DNA of 64,000 nucleotides from Nocardioides mangrovicus (GCF_003674065.1 NZ_RDBE01000010.1:400809-464808); one strand, 5' to 3'; shown: positions 1 to 7,974, numbered from the stretch's first letter. Program-made: numbers and translations. The notes: generated by a model not told the origin, from the letters alone.

Positions 1-218
1 TTCTTCTGGTCGGCGAGGATCTCACGCGTCGGCGGGGCAATCTCGCCCTCGGAGAGGATGCCGGTGGCCACCTGGTAGAGCAGCGGCTGGAACAGGTGCT
101 GGGCGGTCTGGGCGATCATCGTGACGTCGACGTCGGCGCCGCGCAGCGCCTTGGTGCTGAACAGGCCGCCGAACCCGGACCCGACGACGACGACGTGATG
201 GCGGGGCTGTTGCTCCAT
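1..218 (-). CDS. ndh: Type II NADH dehydrogenase (FAD-dependent), N-terminal part
   Basis: Only the first 72 codons are in the window; the gene continues past base 1. The product would pass electrons from NADH to menaquinone at the inner face of the membrane without pumping protons. Residues 7-16 form a Rossmann beta strand followed by the GSGFGG dinucleotide-binding glycines, and LFQPLLYQVATGIL at about 44-57 is typical of the NDH-2 family. The start is ATG at 218, with AAGGA about 6 nt upstream. It is divergent from mycothione reductase, with 112 bp between the starts. Another pyridine-nucleotide-disulfide family member is possible, but the N-terminus fits NDH-2 best. Confidence 0.8.
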   Translation of the reverse strand, partial: MEQQPRHHVVVVGSGFGGLFSTKALRGADVDVTMIAQTAQHLFQPLLYQVATGILSEGEIAPPTREILADQK

Positions 219-330
219 GACGGTCCTTACTCGACGGGGACGACAACGACCATTCTCACCAGTCTCAACCCCGTCGGGCGAGCCGGGAGTCCCTCCCGGG
301 GGGTGATGCTCGTCGCCGCATACTGAGGCG

Positions 331-1713
331 GTGACCCATTACGACCTCGTCGTCATCGGTACTGGCTCGGGCAACACCATCGTCACCGACGACTTCGAAG
401 GGCGTCGTGTGGCGATCATCGAGCGCGGCGTCTTCGGCGGCACGTGCATCAACGTCGGGTGCATCCCGACCAAGATGTTCGTCCACCCGGCGGACATCTC
501 GCGCTCGGCGGCCCACGGTCCGGACCTCGGCGCGCGCACCAGCTCCGACGGCGTCGACTGGCCGGCCGTGCGCGACCGGGTGTTCGGCCGTATCGACCCG
601 ATCTCGGTCGGGGGGCTGGACTACCGCGAGGGCCTGGACTACGTCGACATGATCGTCGGCGACGCCCGCTTCACCGGGCCGCGCACCCTCACCGTCGCCC
701 TCGACGCCGGCGGCGAGGTCGAGATCAGCGGCGACCAGGTCGTCATCGCCGCCGGCAGCCGCGCACTCGTGCCGGACCTGCCCGGCCTCGACAGCGTCGA
801 GCACCACACCAGCGACACGGTGATGCGCCTGGCGACGCTGCCCGACCGCATCGCCATCGTGGGAGGCGGCTACATCGGCGCGGAGTTCGCGCACGTCTTC
901 TCCGGCTTCGGCTCGCAGGTCACCCAGATCCACCGCGGCGACGCGCTGCTGCAGGCCGAGGACACCGACGTGGCCACCCGCTTCACCGCGATCGCCCAGC
1001 AGCAGTGGGACGTACGCCTGCTCACCACGGTCGCATCGGTGGAGAAGACCGCCGACGGCATCCGGCTGCACCTCTCCGAGGGCGACGACGTCGTGGTCGA
1101 CACGCTGCTGCTGGCCACCGGGCGGGTGCCCAACGGCGATCAGCTCGACCTCGACCGCGCCGGCGTCGACCTCGACGACCAAGGGTTCGTCGTCGTCGAC
1201 GAGCACCAGCGCACCACCGCCGAGGGCGTCTGGGCGCTGGGCGACGTCAGCAGCCACGAGATGCTCAAGCACGTGGCCAACCAGGACGCCCGGGTGGTGC
1301 AGCACAACGTGCTCCACCCCGACGAGCCGATGACCACCGACCACCGTCACATCCCGCACGCGGTGTTCAGCTCGCCGCAGGTCGCGGCGGTCGGCCTCAC
1401 CGAGCGGGAGGCGCGCTCGCAGGGTCTCGACGTCGCCGTGGCGACCAAGGCCTACGGCGACGTCGCCTACGGCTGGGCGATGGAGGACACCTCGCACTTC
1501 GTGAAGCTGGTCGGCGAGCGCGGCACCGGCCGGCTGCTGGGCGCGCACCTGATCGGTCCCGAGGCCTCGATCCTGGTCCAGCCGCTGATCCAGGCGATGA
1601 GCCAGGACGTGGGCGTCGAGGGGCTGGCGCGGGGGCAGTACTGGATCCACCCGGCGCTGACCGAGGTGGTTGAGAACGCGTTGCTCGATCTCGCCGCCGC
1701 GGTACTGGAATGA
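331..1713 (+). CDS. mtr: Mycothione reductase
   Basis: This 460-residue flavoprotein reduces mycothiol disulfide (mycothione) with NADPH in the cytoplasm and so maintains the actinobacterial thiol buffer. Residues 10-15 (GTGSGN) bind FAD. The redox-active pair C39 and C44 lies in GGTCINVGCIPTK. GGGYIGAE near residue 178 is the NADPH fold, and the catalytic His of the dimer interface is in YWIHPALTE near 440. Length and the FVHPADI stretch after the active site match mycothione reductases rather than lipoamide dehydrogenase. The start is GTG 331; a CATACT box ends 6 nt before it (319-324), suggesting a leaderless transcript. It appears monocistronic. Confidence 0.9.
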   Translation: MTHYDLVVIGTGSGNTIVTDDFEGRRVAIIERGVFGGTCINVGCIPTKMFVHPADISRSAAHGPDLGARTSSDGVDWPAVRDRVFGRIDPISVGGLDYREGLDYVDMIVGDARFTGPRTLTVALDAGGEVEISGDQVVIAAGSRALVPDLPGLDSVEHHTSDTVMRLATLPDRIAIVGGGYIGAEFAHVFSGFGSQVTQIHRGDALLQAEDTDVATRFTAIAQQQWDVRLLTTVASVEKTADGIRLHLSEGDDVVVDTLLLATGRVPNGDQLDLDRAGVDLDDQGFVVVDEHQRTTAEGVWALGDVSSHEMLKHVANQDARVVQHNVLHPDEPMTTDHRHIPHAVFSSPQVAAVGLTEREARSQGLDVAVATKAYGDVAYGWAMEDTSHFVKLVGERGTGRLLGAHLIGPEASILVQPLIQAMSQDVGVEGLARGQYWIHPALTEVVENALLDLAAAVLE

Positions 1714-1848
1714 ACTAACGGGACCTGCGAGGATTAGAAGCGGTCCGGGTGGGGATGATCCGACCGCTCGGTGGGCTCGGCATCGAGTACGTGGCGGAAT
1801 GGGAGCTGCCGCGTGTCCGTATGGGGATCGGTTCGCGAGGAGTTGCTC

Positions 1849-2811
1849 GTGTCGCTGAGCAGGCAGCACGCGCTGACGCTGCCTGCCACCCCACGAGCGG
1901 TGAAGGTCGCCCGCGAGTGGGTCGCCCGGGTGCTGCGCGAGATCGGCCGTGGCGACCTCGCCGACAGCGCCGAGCTCGGGGTCTCCGAGCTGGTCACGAA
2001 CGCGATCATGCACTCCAGCCCGCCGGTGGCGGTCCGCGTCCGGGGCACGCAGGCCCACCCGCGCATCGAGGTGGCCGACCGCTCGCTGGTACCGCCACGG
2101 CCGATCGACGCGAGCATCGACCTCGATGCGCCCGATGAGGACCTCCTGACCTTCGGGCGCGGCCTGGCCCTCGTGGCGCTGCACTCCTCGCGCTGGGGCT
2201 CCGACATCGACGCCTTCGGCATGGGCAAGGCGGTCTGGTTCGAGCCCGTGGCCGAGCCGCGCGAGGACCCCGAGGTCAACGAGGGCGACCTGTTCGACCT
2301 CGAGCAGCTCGTGGCCGAGCACACCGGGTCCGAGTCCGACGAGATGATGACGGTCCGGCTGCTGGCCACGCCGGTGACCTCGCTGTCCGACGTGCGCCGC
2401 AAGTTCAACGAGCTGCGCCGCGAGCTGCGGCTGCTGGCACTGACCAACGCCGAGCACTACCCGCTCGCGGTGGAGTTCTCCGAGGTGGCGCTGCGTGCCG
2501 AGATCGAGCTGCGCCGCTACCGCGGCTTCGAGGTGCTCGCCGACGCCGAGCACGACGGCGTCGACCGGCTCGACCTGGTCGTCGACGTGCCCCGCACAAT
2601 GGCGCGGACCGTCGGGCGGCTGGTCGAGCTGCTCGCCGAGGTGTACGCCTTCTTCGACGAGGCGGAGCTGCTGGTCACCCCGCCCACCCCGCGCCAGCAG
2701 CAGGTGCAGGCCTGGTACCTCGGCGAGTTCGTGCGGCAGGGCGACGGTGACGACCCCGCCCCGTGGACCGGCGGCTATCGCGACCACCGCGGCGGCGCTC
2801 AGACGGCCTGA
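1849..2811 (+). CDS. GHKL/HATPase-type anti-sigma-like regulatory protein
   Basis: About 320 residues. The N-terminal part (about 15-135) is a histidine-kinase-like ATPase of the SpoIIAB/RsbW class: ELGVSELVTNAIMHS is the N box with its conserved Asn, and FGRGLALVALHSSRWG is the glycine-rich G box. There is no phospho-acceptor His domain, so it probably acts as a serine kinase or anti-sigma regulator rather than a sensor kinase. The C-terminal half (about 150-320) is charged and helical with no family I can name. I place the start at GTG 1849 because GAGGAG lies 6 nt upstream; the reading frame stays open back to 1771. The partner sigma or antagonist is not adjacent. Confidence 0.7.
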   Translation: MSLSRQHALTLPATPRAVKVAREWVARVLREIGRGDLADSAELGVSELVTNAIMHSSPPVAVRVRGTQAHPRIEVADRSLVPPRPIDASIDLDAPDEDLLTFGRGLALVALHSSRWGSDIDAFGMGKAVWFEPVAEPREDPEVNEGDLFDLEQLVAEHTGSESDEMMTVRLLATPVTSLSDVRRKFNELRRELRLLALTNAEHYPLAVEFSEVALRAEIELRRYRGFEVLADAEHDGVDRLDLVVDVPRTMARTVGRLVELLAEVYAFFDEAELLVTPPTPRQQQVQAWYLGEFVRQGDGDDPAPWTGGYRDHRGGAQTA

Positions 2812-2824
2812 CCGTCCGCGAGGA

Positions 2825-2844
2825 GCCGGTCGGAAACGACCGGC
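2825..2844. terminator. Stem-loop between convergent gene and tRNA-Asp
   Basis: A perfect 8-bp GC-rich stem (2825-2832 with 2837-2844) closes a GAAA tetraloop. It lies 13 nt after the HATPase gene stop and 5 nt from the 3' end of tRNA-Asp on the other strand, so it could stop transcription from both sides. It has no U tract, as is common in actinobacteria. Confidence 0.6.
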
Positions 2845-2849
2845 AGGAG

Positions 2850-2923
2850 CGACCCCGACGGGACTTGAACCCGCGGCCTCCGCCGTGACAGGGCGGCGCG
2901 CTAACCAACTGCGCTACGGGGCC
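2850..2923 (-). tRNA. tRNA-Asp (anticodon GTC)
   Basis: Read on the minus strand this is a 74-nt cloverleaf. The acceptor stem GGCCCCG pairs with CGGGGTC plus discriminator G, the D arm is GCGC...GCGC, the anticodon loop CTGTCAC holds GTC, and the T arm contains GGTTCAAGTCC. CCA is not encoded. In many actinobacteria tRNA-Glu, -Asp and -Phe are adjacent; here they are separated (see findings). Confidence 0.95.
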
Positions 2924-2962
2924 TTGTGAAGCAGGACGAGCCTAACGGATGGGGGCTCGAAC

Positions 2963-3154
2963 TCACGAATCGGCCGGTACGGCCCGCAGCAGGCGACTGG
3001 ACTCGGTCCAGGCGAGCGCCTCCTGGGTGCGCCGGTTGCGTTCGCCGGCGAGGTGGTCGGCGCACGAGCCGCAGACCGGCGTGCCCTCCCAGGCGGTGAC
3101 GGCCGCCTGCGGAACGGCGCTGAGACCTTCGACCAGGCAGTAGGTGCAGGTCAC
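2963..3154 (-). CDS. Small zinc-ribbon-like protein, 63 aa
   Basis: A 63-residue protein with two CxxC pairs: TCTYC at residues 2-6 and VCGSC at about 27-31. This is the arrangement of a small treble-clef or zinc-ribbon metal site. The rest is a helical, basic segment rich in Arg and Glu. No enzyme family is recognised. The GTG start overlaps nothing but lies only 3 nt after the stop of the 40-aa gene upstream (TGA then GCG then GTG), so the two genes are almost certainly translationally coupled. It may be a small regulatory or metal-binding protein; that is inference. Confidence 0.6.
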   Translation of the reverse strand: MTCTYCLVEGLSAVPQAAVTAWEGTPVCGSCADHLAGERNRRTQEALAWTESSRLLRAVPADS

Positions 3155-3157
3155 CGC

Positions 3158-3280
3158 TCAGCCCAGCAAAGTGATGAGGGCCAGCACGACGGCCAGCGCG
3201 GTGACCAGTGCGATGTTGCGCCGGTAGCGACGCGGGAGCCGGTGACCGGCGTGGTGCTCGACGACCTCGACTGCGCTCAT
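3158..3280 (-). CDS. Single-pass membrane micro-protein, 40 aa
   Basis: A 40-residue open frame from ATG 3280 to TGA 3158-3160. The first 24 residues are polar and basic and include RLPRRYRRN; residues 25-39 are hydrophobic (IALVTALAVVLALITL), giving one C-terminal membrane segment with the positive side inside. GGGAG lies about 8 nt upstream of the ATG. It is coupled to the zinc-ribbon gene that follows. It resembles small 'hypothetical membrane' genes of actinobacteria, but I cannot name a family. Confidence 0.55.
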   Translation of the reverse strand: MSAVEVVEHHAGHRLPRRYRRNIALVTALAVVLALITLLG

Positions 3281-3375
3281 GGTGAGGACTCCCTTGTCTC
3301 GACCCGAGGTCCGGCCCTGAGCGGGTCGCGACTGCGGTGCCTCCTACATTCCCCCGGCGGCCGTGCGCAAACCAG

Positions 3376-3394
3376 TTGTCGAAGGTTTGTCGAA
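3376..3394. promoter_or_regulatory. Direct repeat in divergent promoter region
   Basis: TTGTCGAA occurs twice (3376-3383 and 3387-3394), 11 bp apart, i.e. one helical turn, in the 171-bp gap between the divergent micro-protein operon and the proline iminopeptidase gene. This is compatible with a dimeric regulator binding one face of the DNA. No regulator gene is adjacent. Confidence 0.3.
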
Positions 3395-3451
3395 AGAACA
3401 CCCGAGCGGGTGGCTGGTCGTGGACCCCCGGTCCGTGGTTCGTTGGGCATC

Positions 3452-4399
3452 GTGGCCCCGACGTACGCGATCCCCGAGCCCACCAGCACCGGCGAGATGG
3501 CGTTCTCCGCGCCTGGTCTGGCCGGCACCACCTGGTACCGCGTGACCGGCGAGCTCGGCGCCGGCCCGCCCCCGCTGGTGGTGCTGCACGGCGGCCCCGG
3601 GGCCGCGCACGACTACTGCCTGTCGATGGCCAACCTGGCCGGCGTCGGCGAGGGCCGGGCGGTGGTGCACTACGACCAGATCGGGTGTGGCCGCAGCAGC
3701 CACCACCCCGACGCCGACCCGGCGGTCTGGAAGCCGGAGCTGTTCGTGGCCGAGCTGCAGCAGCTGGTCGAGCACCTCGGTATCGCCGAGGACTTCCACC
3801 TGCTCGGCCAGTCCTGGGGCGGGATGCTGGCCCCGGAGTACGTGCTGGCCCATCCCGCCGGCGTGCGCAGCCTGACCATCTGCGACTCCCCCGCCTCCAT
3901 GGAGCTGTGGCTTCAGGCGGCCAACCTGCTGCGCGCGGAGCTGCCCGAGGAGGTGCAGCAGACGCTCACCCGCTACGAGGCCAGCGGCGACTACGACGAC
4001 CCGGCGTACCTGGCGGCGATGCAGGTCTTCTACGACGCCCACGTGTGCCGCGTCGTGCCGAACCCGCCCGAGGTAGCGGCCACGTTCGCCCAGATCGAGG
4101 CGGAGCCGACCGTCTACCACACCATGAACGGGCCGACCGAGTTCCACGTCGTCGGGTCGATGAAGGACTGGACGATCGTCGACCGGCTGCCGGCGATCTC
4201 GGTGCCGACACTGGTGGTGAGCGGCGCCCACGACGAGGCGATGCCCCTCGTCTGGCAGCCCTTCCTCGACGCGATCCGGGGCTCGCGCAGCCACGTGTTC
4301 CCGGCCTCCAGCCACATGCCGCACGTCGAGGAGCACGAGGCGTTCCTCGAGGTGGTCGGCGGCTTCCTGGCCGAGCACGACGGGCAGGCGGGCGCGTGA
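3452..4399 (+). CDS. pip: Proline iminopeptidase family alpha/beta hydrolase
   Basis: A 315-residue cytoplasmic peptidase expected to release N-terminal proline (or a similar residue) from short peptides. It is a canonical alpha/beta hydrolase. HGGPGAAHDY (about 45-54) is the oxyanion-hole motif of S33 peptidases, YDQIGCGRS is the characteristic follow-on, and GQSWGG (about 120-125) carries the nucleophile Ser. The acid is in the SGAHDEAMP region and the His in SSHMPHVEEHEAF near the C-terminus. GTG 3452 is the first start in frame with the conserved N-terminus; no strong ribosome site is visible. The stop overlaps the permease start by 4 nt (GTGA), so the two form an operon. Confidence 0.8.
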   Translation: MAPTYAIPEPTSTGEMAFSAPGLAGTTWYRVTGELGAGPPPLVVLHGGPGAAHDYCLSMANLAGVGEGRAVVHYDQIGCGRSSHHPDADPAVWKPELFVAELQQLVEHLGIAEDFHLLGQSWGGMLAPEYVLAHPAGVRSLTICDSPASMELWLQAANLLRAELPEEVQQTLTRYEASGDYDDPAYLAAMQVFYDAHVCRVVPNPPEVAATFAQIEAEPTVYHTMNGPTEFHVVGSMKDWTIVDRLPAISVPTLVVSGAHDEAMPLVWQPFLDAIRGSRSHVFPASSHMPHVEEHEAFLEVVGGFLAEHDGQAGA

Positions 4400-5766
4400 G
4401 CAGCGCCGAGGACGAGCTCGCCGAGTTCGGCTACCGCCAGGAGCTCGACCGGCGGCTCTCCACCGCCGACCTGGTGGTCTACGGCCTGGTCTTCATGGTG
4501 CCCATCGCGCCGTGGGCGATCTTCGGCGTCGTGTTCAACGCCTCGAAGGGCATGGTGCCGCTGGTCTACGTGATCGGGCTGGTCGCCATGATCTTCACCG
4601 CGCTCTCCTACGCCCAGATGGCCAAGGCGTTCCCGATCGCGGGCTCGGTGTACTCCTACGTCGGCCGCAGCATCCACCCGAACCTGGGCTTCCTGGCCGG
4701 CTGGACGATCCTGCTGGACTACCTGTTGGTGCCGACCCTGCTCTACGTCATCGCCGCGGAGTCGATGTCGGGCATCTTCCCCGGGGTCCCGAAGTGGGTC
4801 TGGATCGTGGTCTTCCTGCTCGTCAACACCTCGGTCAACTTCGTCGGCATCTCGTTCACCGCCATCGTCAACCGGCTGTTCCTCGTGGCCGAGGTGCTGT
4901 TCCTCGCCATCTTCGCCGTGATGGCGATCGTCGCGATCGCCCACGGCACCGACGGCGCCACCCTCACCTTCACCCCGTTCTTCGACTCCTCCTCCTTCAC
5001 TCCCGGCCTGGTGGGCACGGCGCTCTCGATCGCGGTGCTCAGCTTCCTGGGCTTCGACGGCATCGCGACGCTCTCGGAGGAGGCGCGCGGCGGACGTCGC
5101 TCGGCCGGCATCGCCATGGTCTCCGCACTCGTGGTGGTGGCGCTGTTCTTCATCACCCAGACCTGGCTGGCCGCGATGCTCGTGCCCGACACGAAGCAGT
5201 TCTCCGAGGCCGACACCAACAACGCGTTCTTCGCCATCGTCGAGAACATCAGCTCCCATGGCTGGCAGGTCGCGTTCTTGGTCATGAACGCCCTCGCGGT
5301 GGGCCTGGCCAACGCGGTGGCGGCGCAGAGCGCGACGTCGCGGCTGCTGTTCTCGATGAGCCGCGACGGCCGGCTGCCGCGTTTCCTCTCCCACGTCAAC
5401 GTCCGCACCAAGGTGCCCGAGCGGGCGATCCTGCTCGTCGGCGCGCTGACGTTGGTGCTCGGCCTGTTCTTCGTCGGCCAGCTGGCGCTGATCTCCTCGC
5501 TGGTGAACTTCGGCGCGCTGACGGCGTTCTTGCTGCTGCACGTCTCGGTGGTGGCCTGGTACGTGGTCAAGGGCGCCCGCCCGAACTGGTTCCTCCACCT
5601 GGTCTCGCCGGTCATCGGGTTCGTCGTCATCGGCTACGTGCTCGTCAACGCCGAGACCAACGCCAAGGTCGGCGGTCTGGTGTGGCTGGTGATCGGCGTC
5701 GCGGTGCTGCTGCTCTACCGCTCGCGCGGCATCGACGTCAGCCGGGACAACGAGACCTCGACCTAG
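4396..5766 (+). CDS. APC-superfamily amino acid permease
   Basis: A 456-residue integral membrane protein with about 12 hydrophobic segments, of the amino acid-polyamine-organocation family. It takes up an amino acid (or exchanges two) by proton coupling. Diagnostic stretches are TADLVVYGLVFMVPIAPWAIFG in helix 1, FDGIATLSEEARGGRRSAG in the helix 6-7 loop, and NALAVGLANAVAAQSATSRLL. It overlaps the proline iminopeptidase by 4 nt, so the pair likely handles peptide breakdown products together. The substrate cannot be read from sequence. Its stop TAG shares the palindrome CTAG with the stop of the convergent gene. Confidence 0.85.
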   Translation: MSSAEDELAEFGYRQELDRRLSTADLVVYGLVFMVPIAPWAIFGVVFNASKGMVPLVYVIGLVAMIFTALSYAQMAKAFPIAGSVYSYVGRSIHPNLGFLAGWTILLDYLLVPTLLYVIAAESMSGIFPGVPKWVWIVVFLLVNTSVNFVGISFTAIVNRLFLVAEVLFLAIFAVMAIVAIAHGTDGATLTFTPFFDSSSFTPGLVGTALSIAVLSFLGFDGIATLSEEARGGRRSAGIAMVSALVVVALFFITQTWLAAMLVPDTKQFSEADTNNAFFAIVENISSHGWQVAFLVMNALAVGLANAVAAQSATSRLLFSMSRDGRLPRFLSHVNVRTKVPERAILLVGALTLVLGLFFVGQLALISSLVNFGALTAFLLLHVSVVAWYVVKGARPNWFLHLVSPVIGFVVIGYVLVNAETNAKVGGLVWLVIGVAVLLLYRSRGIDVSRDNETST

Positions 5767-6455
5767 GCGGGACCGGCCTTCGCCGCGCGCTTGCGGCCCG
5801 GCAGCCGCCCGGCGAGCTCCGAGAGCGGCCCGACGGCCTCGCCCAGCGCGTCGGCGGAGGCCTGCAGCTGGGGCAGCGCCTCCTCGATGAGCTCGGTCAG
5901 CACCGGCTGCAGCCGCTCGAGCCGTGCGCCGAGATCGACCAGCTGGTCCAGCGTGCCGCCCTCGGCGACCAGCTTGTCGACGAAGCCGTCGTCGGCGAAC
6001 GAGCGCTCCACCAGCCCGTCCTCGGCCAGCAGCTGGTCCAGCAGCCCGTCGGGCCGGGTGATCCGGTCCAGCGCGCCGTCTCGCACCAGCAGCCGCTCCA
6101 GCGCCCCGCCGGGCTCCAGAAGCCGTTCGACCGCACCACCGGGGGCGAGCAGCCGCTCGACGGGTCCGCCGTCGGCCAGCAGCCGACGCACCGGACCGTC
6201 CTCGGCGAACGCCCGGTCCAGCGCACCGCCGGGCGCGATCGCCTGGCCCAGCGGCCGGTCGCGCGAGAGCGCCTGCGCGAGCGCGCCGATGCGGCCCAGC
6301 GGGCTGTCGGGGTCGTCGGCCATCCGCTCCAGACGCCCGATCAGCCCGTCCTTGGACAGCAACCGCGCCAGCCCCGCGGTGACCTCGGCGCTGGCACTGG
6401 CCAGGCGCGAGGGCATCCCCAGCAGGTCGCCCGGTGTGGGAATCGGCATGGTCAT
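5763..6455 (-). CDS. Decapeptide-repeat protein of unknown function, 230 aa
   Basis: I do not recognise a named family. From about residue 61 to 180 the protein is built from twelve consecutive units of exactly ten residues, with no insertion or deletion. The consensus is R-L-L-A-x-[DG]-G-x-[LV]-[DE]; for example RLLADGGPVE, RLLAPGGAVE, RLLEPGGALE and QLLAEDGLVE. The flanks are a short N-terminal stretch with PxPGD and a helical C-terminus ending in a basic tail. There is no signal peptide or membrane segment, so it is predicted to be cytoplasmic. Start ATG 6455; an in-frame ATG at 6449 is the alternative. It ends tail-to-tail on the permease. Confidence 0.7.
   Translation of the reverse strand: MTMPIPTPGDLLGMPSRLASASAEVTAGLARLLSKDGLIGRLERMADDPDSPLGRIGALAQALSRDRPLGQAIAPGGALDRAFAEDGPVRRLLADGGPVERLLAPGGAVERLLEPGGALERLLVRDGALDRITRPDGLLDQLLAEDGLVERSFADDGFVDKLVAEGGTLDQLVDLGARLERLQPVLTELIEEALPQLQASADALGEAVGPLSELAGRLPGRKRAAKAGPA
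5916..6275 (-). repeat. Twelve tandem 30-bp coding repeats (decapeptides)
   Basis: Twelve degenerate 30-bp units encode residues 61-180 of the protein above. Unit boundaries stay in phase throughout. The strongest conservation is Gly at unit position 7, Leu/Val at 9 and an acidic residue at 10. The DNA units have diverged, so this is an old repeat fixed at protein level rather than a recent slippage tract. Confidence 0.8.
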
Positions 6456-6549
6456 CAATGTAGGGCGGACCGCCCGCCGGCGACGAGGAAGCCGGGGCGG
6501 GTGCGTTGACGGCGCGCCGCAACCGTTCGGTGTGGAACGGTCTGTCCCG

Positions 6550-7343
6550 ATGAGCGAGCATCGGGACGTGAACGCGGCCCGACGGCAGTTCCTCGAGATC
6601 GACGGGCCCGACGACGAGGCCGCCCTGCAGCGGCTGCACGAGCTCGCCGCGGTGGACTGGTCCGACATGGGTCAGGTGCGGGACACCTTCCGCGCCTGGC
6701 CAGGCCCCGGGTTCTGGGTCCCGTACGCCCTGCTGTGGCTGCTGGGGTCCCGTTCGTTGTCGCCACAGCGCCAGATCGGGGCGAAGCCGTCTTCCGCGGG
6801 GCTCTCATGGCAGGGGTCATGGTGTTCTGGGGAGGCCCACTGTTGTTCTTCCACGGCCTGGAGCGGCACCGGGTCTGCGATCACGGGTTGGTCCTGGGCT
6901 TCAAGAACTCGGCCTACGTCGTGCCCTGGGAGACCCTCGACCCCGGCCGTGTCCGGGTCGGGGTCCGCATGGGGCTGCTCGGGCGGCGTGAGGACATGCC
7001 CCAGACCTCACCGAACTACCGCATCGGCGTCTTCGGCCTCAACGGGCTCGTCGTCAACGGCCTCGACACCGCCATCACCAGCTCCTGGAAGTCCTTCGAC
7101 CCCCGCCACCGCGTGTTCAGCCTCTTCACCTGGTGGCTGCTCGGCACCCGCCACGCACCCGAACTCGCCGCCGCCATCGAAGAGGCCATGGTCGCCGACG
7201 GCTACGACGCCGCCGGCCTCGCCGACCGCGCCCTCGCCCAGCAGTTGACCGGCCACTGGAACGACCGAGAACCCAGCCCGGTGCCACCACGACTCGGCAC
7301 CGACCCCGCCATCGGCGTCCACGGCCCCCTCATGGATCCGTGA
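6550..7343 (+). pseudogene. Membrane protein gene with probable -1 frameshift near 6744-6747
   Basis: From ATG 6550 one frame encodes a credible N-terminus (MSEHRDVNAARRQFLEIDG... to FWVPYALLWLLG) and then becomes low-complexity Pro/Ser/Thr sequence. At the same point another frame opens and continues to the stop at 7343 with a credible membrane and cytoplasmic domain (VPFVVATAPDRGE..., VMVFWGGPLLFFHG, HGLVLGFKNSAYVVPWETL, VFSLFTWWLLGTRH). Adding one G to the GGGG run at 6744-6747 joins both into a single protein of about 264 residues whose junction is a continuous hydrophobic helix. It could be a real inactivating deletion, a base-calling error in a homopolymer, or two overlapping genes with GTG 6735 starting the second. 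The family is unknown; the second half looks PH-like. Confidence 0.6.
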
Positions 7344-7364
7344 ACCCGCACCCGCCGACGAACA

Positions 7365-7395
7365 GATGCCCCCGCCGGCAGCCGGCGGGGGCATC
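7365..7395. terminator. Strong stem-loop terminator
   Basis: A perfect 14-bp GC-rich stem (7365-7378 with 7382-7395) with a 3-nt loop. It lies 22 nt after the stop at 7343 and before the 3' end of the convergent tRNA-Phe. It is positioned to terminate transcription from both directions. No U tract. Confidence 0.75.
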
Positions 7396-7423
7396 GCTGC
7401 AGGTCAACAGCCCTGCGTGCTCG

Positions 7424-7497
7424 TGGGCAGGGGCGGGGTCGAACCGCCGACCTTCCACTTTTCAGGCGGACGCTCGTACCAACTGAGCTACCTGCCC
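7424..7497 (-). tRNA. tRNA-Phe (anticodon GAA)
   Basis: A 74-nt cloverleaf on the minus strand. The acceptor stem GGGCAGG/CCTGCCC has discriminator A. The D arm is GCTC...GAGC, the anticodon stem TCCGC/GTGGA holds loop CTGAAAA with anticodon GAA, and the T arm contains GGTTCGACC. CCA is not encoded. Confidence 0.95.
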
Positions 7498-7549
7498 GAG
7501 CGGTGAGAACCATACCGGAGCACCTGCGGCGAGGTGGAATCGGCGCTGC

Positions 7550-7906
7550 TCAGCCGTAGCCGAGCTCGCGCAGCCGGTCGTCGTCGATGCCGAAGTGGTG
7601 CGCGATCTCGTGCACCACGGTGATGCGCACCTGCTCGACCAGCTCGGCCTCGTCGGCGCACATGGCCAGCAGCGGACGGCTGAAGACGGTGATGCGGTCG
7701 GGCTCGCGGAAGGTGTAGCTGCTGTCGCGCTCGGTCAGCGGGACGCCCTCGTAGAGGCCCAGGAGATCCGGGGCGTGGGTGGGTGGATCGTCGGCCACCA
7801 GGACGACGACGTTGCGCGCCAAGGTGGCGAGCTCGTCCGGGACGCCGTCCAGGGCATCGTCGACGAGCCGCTCGAACGGCCCGCGCGCCAGGTCCACGCC
7901 TGCCAT
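7550..7906 (-). CDS. Minimal zincin-like metallopeptidase family protein
   Basis: A 118-residue protein of the small actinobacterial zincin family (PF06262 type). The zinc-binding motif HEIAH is at residues 99-103, followed by HFGIDDDRLRELGYG at the C-terminus, where the Asp and Glu of the extended motif lie. The N-terminus FERLVDDALDGVPDEL is the other conserved block. The function in the cell is unknown; the fold is related to a stripped-down metalloprotease core. ATG 7906 is chosen because conserved sequence begins there; the frame is open further upstream, into the sugar-importer promoter. Confidence 0.8.
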   Translation of the reverse strand: MAGVDLARGPFERLVDDALDGVPDELATLARNVVVLVADDPPTHAPDLLGLYEGVPLTERDSSYTFREPDRITVFSRPLLAMCADEAELVEQVRITVVHEIAHHFGIDDDRLRELGYG

Positions 7907-7974
7907 CGTGGCAGCCGTCCCCAGAACCTGATGTCGCCCGGTGGCGCGGTGGCTCGTCCGGGCGCCTGTGATGC

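Noticed and set aside
265-2787. Long minus-strand open frame of 840 codons opposite mtr and the HATPase gene
   Set aside because: It is antisense to two clear genes, is rich in Arg, Gly, His and Val dipeptides typical of shadow frames in GC-rich DNA, and has no recognisable domain.
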